Of a stretch of 64,000 nt of DNA, positions 1 through 10,980 are shown piece by piece. Under the pieces are notes generated by a model. It did no database searches and had not been told where the DNA came from. It saw only the letters and a list, made by a program, of their open reading frames with translations. Positions within the stretch are counted from its first letter, which is position 1. The number at the start of each line of letters is the position of its first letter. Origin of the DNA: Ziziphus jujuba (Eukaryota; Streptophyta; Magnoliopsida; Rosales; Rhamnaceae); NCBI RefSeq assembly GCF_031755915.1, contig NC_083384.1, positions 18,817,001-18,881,000 on the forward strand, given 5' to 3'. Made by a program: the position numbers and the translations under genes.

Positions 1-776
1 TAATTAGCATGCGGTAACGTTGTGTGTCATTTATACAGTTGCTGTTGTTGTTCTTTCTTCATTTGTTTAAAATCTTTTTTTGGCTCTACTTATAGATGAA
101 AGAAATTCATTGTACAAATTTCTAATCCTTACAAGATTATTTTTACTTTTTGTAATTGGAATTTAAAAATTGATAACCATAAGCAAGTCGAAATTGATAA
201 CAGCTCTTCGGTTGGTGTGGTGATGACTGTCTGGTCCTTCTAACTTGATATCTGTTGGTTGCAGAAATTACTCAAACGGAATTGATTAAAGAGGAACCGT
301 ACCTACTCTGGACATTATGACCTTTTTCCATAACATAAATATATGTTATTTATGTACATAACACATCTTCCATACTTTGGCATCCTTTTTTTTATCATTC
401 GAACAACTTGCTCGACTAACCGACCCACCGGGATGTGACCACAGAAACAGAGTAAATGAGATTGAACACATTAACTAAAACAAGGCCATACGTGGCGGTG
501 GACGTTGATGGTCTTCCATGATTTGGCGACTCAATGCATATGGACATCAGAGAGGCGACGAGGATCACAAATTAAAACACTTGCTTATTATATTCGTTGG
601 AGTTGATATGCATATAAAAAAAAAAGAGAGGTGGGTCCTTAATTTTGTACGTATACCAGGAACATTTAATATCTCAACAGTAAGACTGTCGGAGTAAAGT
701 TGTGCACTTATTATTAGCAATTTCCTATTATTATCGTTTTCTTACTAGTTGTTAATGTTATTGTTACTGACTTCTT

Positions 777-809
<33 letters not shown>

Positions 810-1436
810 GATGGCTAGTTTAGTTGGTAGTGCCGGATCCGGTCTTGATCATAGATCCAGTGTGCAATTGTACAAGGCCCTCAGCTGGTCATGCCTGATC
901 GAAATTTTTTTTTTAACAATACTTAAAATAGTGTTAAAAATTGAATACTAAATTAGCTAGTAAAAATAAATGGGTCCCTTTTTATTATTCAAGGTTTTAT
1001 TATCGACTAGGGACTAATATCCTTAAATGGTATTGTAATTTTTCAAAAAAAATTTACAACCATAATTATCGCTTTATCGGCTCCAATAAAGCTACAACTT
1101 TGGTGTGGTTATTTATGCGATATATGAAATATACACAGCATATAAATACCCTCACCCTTTTTATTTTTTATCGTTTAAATGGATTGATATGGTGTCTATT
1201 GAAATAAAAAAAAATGCTAGAATAATTTAATTATAGTATTTTAATTATTGATTTTACAACTAAATACGCTAAAAAAAAAGTAACTTTTAAGTGAACTTTT
1301 AAGAAGTGTCATGTAATTTTGAAGCCTTCTTATTTAATAAAATTATTGGTTTTGTTCATTGTAATTTTTACTTATTATACATAATTATAGAAAAGTTAAT
1401 GGATTTTACTCATTGTAATTTTCTTATTTAATGTTA
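1..1436 (+). repeat. S1 module, left arm of inverted repeat 1
   Basis: This stretch is the forward copy of S1 and pairs with 1,551-2,992 read in reverse complement; the first bases TAATTAGCATGCGG match the reverse of 2,979-2,992. The arms look about 97% identical by eye, the main difference being ~12 bases missing near 891 in this arm. The window begins inside the arm, and 2,993-3,441 continues S1, so the arm probably extends left of base 1. Small open frames here are not coding: the same 88-codon frame recurs in the repeat copy at 5,815. Confidence 0.9.
778..807 (+). repeat. (TCA)10 microsatellite
   Basis: Ten perfect TCA units inside S1. Shorter or interrupted versions sit at the same place in other S1 copies (2,196-2,220 as TGA on this strand, about 5,640-5,668, 13,098-13,133, 22,255-22,290), so it is an inherited, length-variable part of the module. 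Confidence 0.95.
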
Positions 1437-1550
1437 TTTTTCAAAAATAAAAATAGTTAAAGATTATTATTACAATAAATAATCCATTAGAATTCACCTA
1501 AAAACATTATTGGATTTGAACGTTAAATTAGTTATTTCATTCAAATTGTA
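1437..1550. other. spacer of inverted repeat 1 made of templated filler
   Basis: The spacer is almost fully explained by two copied pieces: 1,428-1,492 (slightly overlapping the arm) is identical to 4,237-4,301, and 1,503-1,548 is identical to 3,305-3,350. Only about ten bases between them have no local source. Both fillers are in the same orientation as their sources. Confidence 0.85.
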
Positions 1551-3441
1551 ACATTAAATAAGAAAATTACAATGAGTAAAATCCATTAACTTTTCTATAA
1601 TTATGTAAAATAAGTAAAAATTACAATGAACAAAACCAATAATTTTATTAAATAAGAAGGCTTCAAAATTACATGACACTTCTTAAAAGTTCACTTAAAA
1701 GTTACTTTTTTTTTAGCATATTTAGTTGTAAAATCAATAATTAAAATACTATAATTAAATTATTCTAGCATTTTTTTTTATTTCAATAGACACCATATCA
1801 ATCCATTTAAACGATAAAAAATAAAAAGGGTGAGGGTATTTATATGCTGTGTATATTTCATACATCACATAAATAACCACACCAAAGTTGTAGCTTTATT
1901 GGAGCCGATAAAGCGATAATTATGGTTGTAAATTTTTTTTTGAAAAATTACAATACCATTTAAGGATATTAGTCCCTAGTCGATAATAAAACCTTGAATA
2001 ATAAAAAGGGACCCATTTATTTTTATATACTAGCTAATTTAGTATTCAATTTTTAACACTATTTTAAGTATTGTTAAAAAAAATATTTCGATCAAATATT
2101 ATAGTAGGCATGACCAGCTGAGGGCCTTGTACAATTGCACACTGGATCTATGATCAAGACCGGATCCGGCACTACCAACTAAACTAGCCATCTTTGATGA
2201 TGATGATGATGATGATGATAAGAAGTCAGTAACAATAACATTAACAACTAGTAAGAAAACGATAATAATAGGAAATTGCTAATAATAAGTGCACAACTTT
2301 AATCCGACAGCTTACTGTTGAGATATTAAATGTTCCTGGTATACGTACAAAATTAAGGACCCACCTCTCTTTTTTTTTTATATGCATATCAACTCCAACG
2401 AATATAATAAGCAAGTGTTTTAATTTGTGATCCTCGTAGCCTCTCTTATGTCCATATGCATTGAGTCGCCAAATCATGGAAGACCATCAACGTCCACCGC
2501 CACGTATGGGCTTGTTTTAGTTAATGTGTTCAATCTCATTTACTCTGTTTCTGTGGTCACATCCCGGTGGGTCGGTTAGTCAAGCAAGTTGTTCGAATGA
2601 TAAAAAAAGGATGCCAAAGTATGGAAGATGTGTTATGTACATAAATAACATATATTTATGTTATGGAAAAAGGTCATAATGTCCAGAGTAGGTACGGTTC
2701 CTCTTTAATCAATTCCGTTTGAGTAATTTCTGCAACCAACAGATGTCAAGTTAGAAGGACCAGACAGTCATCACCACACCAACCGAAGAGCTGTTATCAA
2801 TTTCGACTTGCTTATGGTTATCAATTTTTAAATTCCAATTACAAAAAGTAAAAATAATTTTGTAAGGATTAGAAATTTGTACAATGAATTTCTTTCATCT
2901 ATAAGTAGAGCCAAAAAAATATTTTAAACAAATGAAGAAAGAACAACAACAGCAACTGTAAAAATGACACACAACGTTACCGCATGCTAATTAATAGTAT
3001 AAATTTAGGAATAACAATGTAGAATTTGCAGTTGAGATATTAAATATTCATGGTACGAAATTAACGACCACTGCTTTTTGTTATAAAGCACGTGTTTTAA
3101 TTTGTGATCCTTTATAGCCTTATAACCTTTTGTAATCTCCGCATTCATTCACCCTGGGTATCACGAGAGGGCCTGTGGACCGCCAATGTAATGTCCACCT
3201 CCATGTCTGCCCTCCTTTTAGTTGTGCTCCTTTTCAGCATTCACACTATACTAGCTAGAATATCCGGTAAGATTACAATTTAGAAAAAACAACTTTATGC
3301 ACATAACATTATTGGATTTGAACGTTAAATTAGTTATTTCATTCAAATTGGATAAAAATATAAGTGATTATGATTCACAAATAACTTTGAATATTGAGGA
3401 AAAATGTGTAGATGCATATGTATAATAGTCGAAACATCCAA
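1551..3441 (-). repeat. S1 module, inverted copy
   Basis: Reverse-oriented S1. Its left part (1,551-2,992) pairs with 1-1,436 and its longer extent (1,586-3,441) pairs with the forward copy at 4,431-6,276. It therefore belongs to two inverted repeats at once. It is interrupted at 3,442 by a hAT end. Confidence 0.9.
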
Positions 3442-3442
3442 T

Positions 3443-3490
3443 CAGGACCGCCTCAACAATTTTTGAGGCCCTAGGCCAAAAAAAATATTT
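3443..3490 (-). mobile_element. hAT-like transposon terminus (3' end, minus strand)
   Basis: The sequence starts CAGGACCGCCTCAA and contains GAGGCCCTAGGCCAAA, which resembles termini of plant hAT elements encoding TTF/MYM-type zinc-finger transposases (known family knowledge: CAGGGCCGGCCC-like TIR followed by a GGCCCTAGGC motif). It lies directly next to the transposase C-terminal remnant at 3,552-3,722 in the expected order. The opposite terminus is not recognised; the interval to 4,301 is AT-rich. Confidence 0.6.
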
Positions 3491-3551
3491 AGGATCGTTA
3501 TTAAATATTATTTTTATAAAATAGATTTTTTTATATAAAATCTAAATTTTT

Positions 3552-3722
3552 TTTTTGGCCTTTTTAGATGGAAAATAAGTAATTAAATTTTTATATTTCA
3601 AGATTCGATAATAAATATTTGAATTGATAAAATTGCTAATTGTTTAATCTTTTTGAGATATAATTGAACATAAATAAGCTTTTATTAATTTCAATATTGA
3701 AAAATTTCTTTCTACTGAAGCT
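3552..3722 (-). pseudogene. hAT (TTF/MYM-type) transposase C-terminal fragment
   Basis: Reading leftwards from 3,722 the frame gives AASVERNFSILKLIKAYL, then a stop after SQKD, and later LKYKNLITYFPSKKAKKK before a terminal stop. This matches the C-terminal dimerisation region of plant hAT transposases with a TTF-type zinc finger, where an (A)xxERxFSxLKLIKxYLRS motif is followed by an LD(Y/F)xxLIxDFASKKARK tail. One internal stop and the absence of upstream domains show it is a fossil. A splice-acceptor-like TTTTTTGTTAG lies just upstream, so this may be a last exon. No function is expected. Confidence 0.7.
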
Positions 3723-4301
3723 GCACTAACAAAAAATAATAAATTTATGTATAGGAAAAATAATTTAATTTTCTTTTTAAGTTTTAGTTCTCAAAATAAA
3801 TCAATTAATTTATTTAAATTAGGATATTAAAAAAAATAAAAGCAAAAAATAGAGGAATACAAAATGTAATTTTTTACAAATAGCAAGAACAATTAGTAAA
3901 TAACTAAAATCATAAATTCATAAAAAAAACAAAAATTAAAACTAAAATGAGAATGAACAATACAAATTCATTAAAATAAATTATTACTTACGAGCTTACA
4001 TTTTATTTTAAAGTCATTTGCACCAAAATTGCAAATGATATAAGTTGGACACAGAGGTTAAACAAATATAAAAGATGAGTGAATGATGAGGAATGAAAAT
4101 AAGTGACTAAGATGAGAAAAATGCATAAACAAATGAGAAAAAATGCATAAATAAGAGGAATATTTAACATTTTTTCTCTTTTTTTATTATTAAAATATAA
4201 TCAATTATAAAATATAAAATATTTAATTGAATTTAATTAATGTTATTTTTCAAAAATAAAAATAGTTAAAGATTATTATTACAATAAATAATCCATTAGA
4301 A
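3723..4301. other. AT-rich remainder of the second spacer
   Basis: No gene seen. It is AT-rich with A- and T-runs and presumably is the rest of the inserted hAT fragment. Its last 65 bases (4,237-4,301) are the source of the filler copied to 1,428-1,492. S1 sequence resumes at about 4,302 with CTGGGATTGTC. Confidence 0.6.
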
Positions 4302-6588
4302 CTGGGATTGTCTTGCTTTGGTTAATAATAACTTGTATTTCTCAAAAGGATGTATTGAACCCATCTTCTATTAAATAATGTTTGTTGTTTACCATCAAAA
4401 AAATTAAGTAATATTCTATTAATTTTCTAACTGTTGGCTGTTTCGACTATTATACATATGCATCTAAACATTTTTTTCCCTCAATATTCAAAGTTATTTG
4501 TGAATCATAATCGCTTATATTCTTAAAAGAAATAAGCGTTCAAATCCAATAATGTTACGTGCATAAAGTTGTTTTTCTCTAAATTGTAATGTTACCGGCT
4601 ATTCTAGCTAGTATTGTGTGAATGCTGAAAAGGAACACAACTAAAAGGAGGGCAGAAATGGAGGTTGACATTACATTGGCGGTCCACAGGCCCTCCCGTG
4701 ATACCCAGGATGAATGAATGTGGAGATTACAAAAGGCTTTAAGGCTAGATAGGATCACAAATTGAAGCATGTGCTTTATAACAAAAAGCAGTGGTCGTTA
4801 GTATTGTACCATGAATATTTAATATCTCAACTGCAAATTCTACACTGTTATTCCTAAATTTATACTATTAATTAGCATGCGGTAACGTTGGGTGTCATTT
4901 ATACAGTTTCTGTTGTTGTTCTTTCTTCATTTGTTTAAAATATTTTTTAGGCTCTACTTATAGATGAAAGAAATTCATTGTACAAATTTCTAATCCTTAT
5001 AAGATTATTTTTACTTTTAGTAATTGGAATTTAAACATTGATAACCATAAGCAAGTCGAAATTGATAACAGCTCTTCGGTTGGTGTGGTGATGACTGTCT
5101 GGTCCTTCTAACTTGACATCTGTTGGTTGCAGAAATTACTCAAACGTAATTGATTAAAGGGGAACCGTACCTACTCTGGACATTATGACCTTTTTCCATA
5201 ACATAAATATATGTTATTTATGTACATAACACAGCTTCCATACTTTGGCATCCTTTTTTTATCATTCGAACAACTTGCTTGACCAACCGACCCACCGGGA
5301 TGTAACCACAGAAACAGAGTAAATGAGATTGAGCACATTAACTAAAACAAGGCCATACGTGGCGGTGGACGTTGATGGTCTTCCATGATTTGGCGACTCA
5401 ATGCATAGGGACATAAGAGAGGCTACGAGGATCACAAATTAAAACACTTCCTTATTATATTCGTTGGAGTTGATATGCATATAAAAAAAAGAGAGGTGGT
5501 CCTTAATTTTGTACGTATACCAGGAACATTTAATATCTCAACAGTAAGACTGTCGGAGTAAAGTTGTGCACTTATTATTAGCAATTTCCTATTATTATCG
5601 TTTTCTTACTAGTTGTTAATGTTATTGTTACTGACTTCTTATTATTATTATCATCATCATCATAATCAAAGATGGCTAGTTTAGTTGGTAGTGCCAGATC
5701 CGGTCTTGATCATAGATCCAGTGTGCAATTGTACAAGGCCCTCAACTGGTCATGCCTACTAATATTTGATCGAAATATATTTTTTTTTAACAATACTTAA
5801 AATAGTGTTAAAAATTGAATACTAAATTAGCTAGTAAAAATAAATGGGTCCCTTTTTATTATTCAAGGTTTTATTATCGACTAGGGACTAATATCCTTAA
5901 ATGGTATTGTAATTTTTCAAAAAAAATTTACAACCATAATTATCGCTTTATCGGCTCCAATAAAGCTACAACTTTGGTGTGGTTATTTATGCGATATATG
6001 AAATATACACAGCATATAAATACCCTCACCCTTTTTATTTTTTATCGTTTAAATAGATTGATATGGTGTCTATTGAAATAAAAAAAAAATTGCTAGAATA
6101 ATTTAATTATAGTATTTTAATTATTGATTTTACAACTAAATACGCTAAAAAAAAAAAGTAACTTTTTAGTGAACTTTTAAGAAGTGTCATGTAATTTTGA
6201 AGCCTTCTTATTTAATAAAATTATTGATTTTGTTCATTGTAATTTTTACTTATTTTGCATAATTATAGAAAAGTTAACCTATAAATTTGGCCTAGGACCC
6301 GCAAAATCCCATGGTTGACCTTGGGCAGTAATAGATCCAGAAATTATTTTTAGAGGAGGTTCCATTACAAAATTATGCATCAAATTTTTTTCTAATGGGT
6401 GTTTTGAAGAAATAATTATATAGATAAAGATGCATCAAATTTAGCTATCTAGAGTATAATCTTGGTATTTAAATATCCTGGTATTTGTATTGATATTTTA
6501 GCCCTTTTGGAAAATAATTGATTTTGAGAAAGAAGATTAGAAATTGTTTTTTTATTTTTTATTTTTTTAAAGCACATATAAGTGTTTT
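4302..6588 (+). repeat. S1 module, forward copy
   Basis: The best-bounded forward S1. 4,431-6,276 is the right arm of inverted repeat 2. It contains a TATAAATACCCTCACCC segment at about 6,016, a hAT-tail micro-ORF remnant at about 6,091 whose ATG has become ATT, and a hAT-like terminus at 6,291-6,322. From about 6,440 it passes into an old LTR-A remnant (GGTATTTAAATA, compare 43,831) up to the TRIM. Confidence 0.85.
6291..6322 (+). mobile_element. hAT-like 3' terminus at end of S1
   Basis: CCTAGGACCCGCAAAATCCC followed by ATGGTTGACCTTGG resembles a mutated hAT terminus (GGGCCCGCAAAATCCC...GGCCGGCCTTG). It sits ~200 bases downstream of the conserved micro-ORF related to hAT transposase C-termini. 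Equivalent sites: 13,740-13,775 and 53,108-53,143. This suggests that the S1 3' half is the tail of a non-autonomous hAT. The matching 5' terminus was not found. Confidence 0.45.
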
Positions 6589-7330
6589 TGTAACACCCTG
6601 CTCCCACTGAATGACTTGTAATTTCCTACTCATATTATCTCCAATTTAGCCATGTTAAGAAGGTATGGGGTTTTGTTTAGAGTTCCTACGAGTTCACTCA
6701 TCCTCCTACTAGGGTACACTTAACTTAAAGGATTCTTTTGAACCCTAGAGCCAATCGCTCTGAAAAAGTCTCAGTGTTTTGTAAGTGACTATTTTTACAT
6801 TTGAATCATTTACCATTCCACATCTGAGTGATGTGGGATTGGATACCAGGCAGCCTGATAGTGCCTCTTGTACCCACCTATATTGGTCATCACAATCCAA
6901 TCTCCTTGGGTACTAGTGTCCTTTATGGCACATTTCGGGCTGGATATAAGTTCTGATACCATTTATAACACTCCATCTCCACAGGTAGACCTGTTATTTT
7001 CTATCGATATTGTCCACAGTTTAGCCATTGATACTATTTGTAACACCATGTCTTTGCTGGCAGATCTGTCACTCTCTGCTAATATTGTCCTTAGTTTAGT
7101 TATCATAACGATATGAGTTTTTTCCAAAGTTCCCAAGGGGTCATTCATCCTCTGGTTGAAGCATGCTTAACATCAAATTTTTTCACCAATTGCTTTGACA
7201 AAGGCCTTAGTGTCATGAGAGTGACTATCTATATATTTGAATCATTTTCTGTTTTACATTCAAGCGATGTAGGATTGAATACCAAGTAGCCTGCTAGTAC
7301 TTCTTACACCTGCCTACCCTGGTCATCACA
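6589..7330 (-). mobile_element. TRIM family 1 with three LTR-like repeats, TSD GTTTT
   Basis: LTR-like unit 1 is 6,589-6,894 (TGTAACACCC to GGTCATCACA) and unit 3 is 7,039-7,330 with the same ends; a shortened unit 2 lies at 6,966-7,038. Between unit 1 and unit 2 is a ~70-base internal segment ending TTCTGATACCA, the reverse complement of an initiator tRNA-Met primer-binding site, so the element reads on the minus strand. The 5-bp duplication GTTTT flanks both sides (6,584-6,588 and 7,331-7,335). It carries no coding capacity, as is typical of terminal-repeat retrotransposons in miniature. Confidence 0.8.
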
Positions 7331-8335
7331 GTTTTATATTTCAAAATATTTAAAAATAGTTTATGGTAATATTTATTTTGCTGTTGTTATTATATATTTT
7401 GGCATAAAAGAGTGATTTGGAATTTTTAGAATATTCAAATAACTGGTTGGATTTGAATATTAAATCCTAGTTTATGGTACCGTATTTTCTCAGAGGAAAT
7501 GGAGAGTAAGATCTTGAGAGGATTGGTTATGAATACTGAATTGTTATTTTCGGAGGATGTACCATATAGTATCAATGTTTCAGTATTGAGCCATTTTCCA
7601 AGAGTGGCGATGAGTTGTAAGCCACTCCTTCGAGACTATAGGATGAGAGGTTGTAATAACTTGTGATGATCTTATGTCATTCTCTAGGAGTGAAGATGAG
7701 TTGCACTCCACTCATTTGTGACCATAGGATGATAGGTTGTCTCAATATGAGAGAATAATGATTAAGCATTATGTCATTCTCTCAAAATTACAATTATGTT
7801 GTATGCTACTCCATTGTGATGCTCGTTTCTCTGTATCTCCTTACTGTCTGGTGGTGTTTGTGGCGCCATACATTGTTTGGTATGCTAGGTATATTATATG
7901 GTATTTTGTAAGTATTTTCTGATATATTGTGGCTTTATAGTTATACTTAAGGGTTTATCTATAGTCTATAGCTTGTATTTTTACATATAACTATTTATGA
8001 AATATGGCAATTTACGGTTAAGTTCATGGTTTATATAATTTTGATTCCACATATTTATTAAATGTTACACTCAGGTTTGGGTTACAAGTAGGATTTTATG
8101 AAATGATTTTAAAAGGTAGAATTTTCAAAAGAGTGGAATGCGAGATCTTTAAAGAATGATCTGTGAGAATAAATATTATTATTTTGTTTTGCTATTGTAC
8201 TATACCACCTACTGAAATATCACTATCTTACTTTTTTTATTTTAATCCATTCCCCAGGTTCAAGTAGTTAGCTGACAGCTCTCCTCGTAGATCATCTTTT
8301 TAGGCGCGTCATACATAAATTGACATTATAATATT
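7331..8335 (+). mobile_element. degenerate family A LTR fragment (start of S2)
   Basis: Colinear with 43,950-45,015 of the family A 5' LTR: shared landmarks are TTGGCATAAAA-GTGATTTGGAATTTT, GAATATTAAAT, ACCATATAGTA, TTTTATGAAATGATTTTAAA and CAAGTAGTTAG. Inside, about 7,540-7,790 holds imperfect ~75-base repeats with the motif CCATAGGATGA-AGGTTGT. It is too diverged to be the sister of the intact LTR. Confidence 0.75.
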
Positions 8336-9645
8336 TTTTTTTTTGCTCATTAAAATATCTTCTTTGATATTTTTTTAATCATATTATTTTGGAAAGTGAA
8401 TGAGGAGGACAAATACTCTTGTTTTGTTTATTTTTTTCTTTTATGTTGGAAATACTTTTAAATCTCTTAAATTTGATATTTTCATATTTTTTTGTATTTT
8501 TTTATATTTATGTTGGTTAGCCTTTTTGAATTGAAGATTATTTTGTGCTACAATCTATTAATATTTGTAATTAAACAGTGTCGGTATCATTTTTATCACT
8601 TCTTGTTGCATTATCCATTAATACTGGTTCTTTTTTTTCTGCCACATTGTCCATTAACAGTTATTAAGCTGAGGGTTTTACTTATAAGAGGTATTTTTTT
8701 GTAAGAAGAAAAACGGAATGTTTTCTTTAAAACTAAATGGCTTTTTTTTCCTCTTCTATGTTGGAAATACTCTTTTATCTTTTAATTTTGATATTTTCAT
8801 ATTTTTTTGTATTTTTTATTTTTTTTATGTTGTTAGACTTTTTGAAATGAAGATTCTTTTTTGCTATAATCCATTAATATTTGTAATTAAACAATGTTGG
8901 TATAATTTTTATCACTTACTCTGGTATTATCCGTTAAAACCGCTTTTTTTTTTTTTTTTTTGGCTACATGTCCATTAATACTTATTAAAATGAGGATTTT
9001 ATTAATAAGAGATATTTTTTTGTAATAAAAACTAAGGAATGTTTTCTTTAAATGTAAATAGCTTTTTTGTCAAAAAAAAAACAAAAGAGAGAAAATTGTT
9101 AGTTGTTGTCTGGCATGAGTTTAATTTCACAAATCAATTGCAAAAAAATAAATATTTTTTTTTTTTTTGTTAATCCACCCTTCTTTATGCATTTCTCTAC
9201 CTCTTTATCTCTCTTCAACACCACAAATTTAAATACAATACTAAGATGCATATCATAATCTAGTGATGGGAGGAAGCTCATACAATTTTGTGTGGATTTT
9301 TGACAGCAAAGAAATGCTAGTCTAGGTAGAATCAAATTGTCTTGCTTCTTTTTTTCTTTTTCCTTTTCTGTTTTTTTTTTTCCTTGAAATTAGGGGTGGA
9401 GATTTGAATTGGGATTATCTATAAGGAAACCATAGTTTTTACAATTGAGTTGTCCTTGCTAGGATGCGATTGTGTTGCTTTGGTTAACAATAAATTGTCT
9501 TTCTCAAAAGGATGTATTGAATCTATCTTCTATTAAATAATGCTTGTTGTTTACCATCCAAAAAATTAAGCAATATTCTATTAAGTTTCTAACTGTTGGA
9601 TGTTTTGACTATTATACATACCTATCTAAACATTTGTTTTCCCCA
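8336..9645 (+). repeat. rest of S2, AT-rich
   Basis: AT-rich, with an internal ~400-base duplication (8,420-8,700 against 8,735-9,010, sharing TTTTTATGTTGGAAATAC and TTTGTAATTAAACA). It includes the S2 landmark GGGATTATCTA-AAGGAAACCATAG and ends in CTATCTAAACATTTGTTTTCCCC, where it is joined abruptly to a truncated TRIM. No gene is supported. Confidence 0.7.
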
Positions 9646-9959
9646 ACATTGTCCCTAATTTAGCCACTGATACCATTTGTTACACTCTGTCTCTACTAGA
9701 AAATCTGTTACTCTCTATTAATATTATCAATAAATTGTTAATGTGCATTTTTTCAAAAGCCCCTAGGAGGTCATTCATCCTCCCATTGAAGAATGCTTAA
9801 CTTCAGAGTTTTTCACCAATTGGTCTGAACAAGGCCTTAATGTCATGAAAGTGATTGCTTTTACATTTGAATTATTCTCTGTTTCGCACTCAAGCGATCT
9901 AGGATTTGCACCAACTAGCCTGCTAGTACTTCTTACACTCGCCTGCCCTGGTCATCACA
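9646..9959 (-). mobile_element. TRIM family 1, left-truncated copy
   Basis: Matches 7,007-7,330, beginning inside the second LTR-like unit (CATTGTCCCTAATTTAGCCA) and ending in GGTCATCACA followed by GTTTT. The left end is missing at the junction with S2, which marks a rearrangement boundary rather than a new insertion. Confidence 0.8.
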
Positions 9960-10980
9960 GTTTTATATTTCAAAATACTTAAAAAAGTTTGTGATAATAT
10001 TTATTTCACTGTTATTATTTCATATTTTGGCATAAAATAGTGATTTGGAACTTTTAGAATATTCAAATAAATGGTTGGATTGGAGTATTAAATTTCAATT
10101 TATTGTACTGTATGTGCTTAGAAAAAATGGAAAGTATAATCTTGAGAGGATTGTTTATGAATAGTGAATTGTTGTTTTTAGAGGATGTGCCGTAAAGCAC
10201 GAGAGGTTCAGTATTGAGCCATTTTCTAGCTGTAATGATGATTTGCATGCCACTCCTTGGAGACTATAGGATGACAGGTTGTCACAACATAAGAAAATAA
10301 TGATTTCTCTTATGTCGTTCTCTAGGAGTGAAGATGAGCTGTACTCCATTCATTCGTGACCATAGGATGACAAATTGTCTCTATATGAAAGAATAATGAT
10401 TAAGTTTTATGTTATTTTCTTGAAATGACGATTAGGTTGTATGCCAATCCCATGTGACCTTGGTTTCTCAGTATGTCCTTGCTATCTAGTGGTGTTCGTG
10501 ACACCGTGCATTGTCTGGAGTGCCAAGCATATTATATGGAATTTTCTAAGTAATTTCGACTGTATTGTGGTTTTACAGTTTTACTCAACGGTTTATTTAC
10601 AGTCTATACCTTATATTTTTACGTATAACCATTTATGAAATATGGAAATTTACGGTTAAGTTCATGGTTTATATAATTTTGATTCCCCATATTTATTAAA
10701 TGTTACACTAAAAGTTTGGGGTGGAAGTTGAATTTAATGAAATGATTTTAAAAGGTAAATTTTTCAAAGAAGTAGAATGCGAGGTCTTTACAAAATGATT
10801 TGTAAGAATAAATTACTATTAATTTTTTTTTTCCCTATTGTAGTGTACCACCTACTGAAATATCACTATCTCACTTTTATTATTTTAATCAATTCCCTAG
10901 CTTTAAGTAGTTAGCCGACAACTTTAAGCATACATCATCTAACCAGTCGTGTCATACATAAATTGACATTATAATATTTT
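9960..10980 (+). mobile_element. degenerate family A LTR fragment, second copy
   Basis: Colinear with 7,331-8,335 and with the family A LTR. It has the same repeated CCATAGGATGACA-ATTGTC blocks at 10,200-10,430. Open frames here are repeat noise. Confidence 0.75.

Noticed and set aside
941..1207. 88-codon frame conserved at 5,815-6,081
   Set aside because: Identity is explained by recent duplication of S1; more diverged S1 copies (13,270-13,560, 22,430-22,720) do not keep the frame.
7021..7060. TGATACCATTTGTAACACC motifs as possible tRNA pieces
   Set aside because: They are primer-binding sites plus LTR starts of TRIMs, not tRNA genes; no cloverleaf or B box could be drawn.
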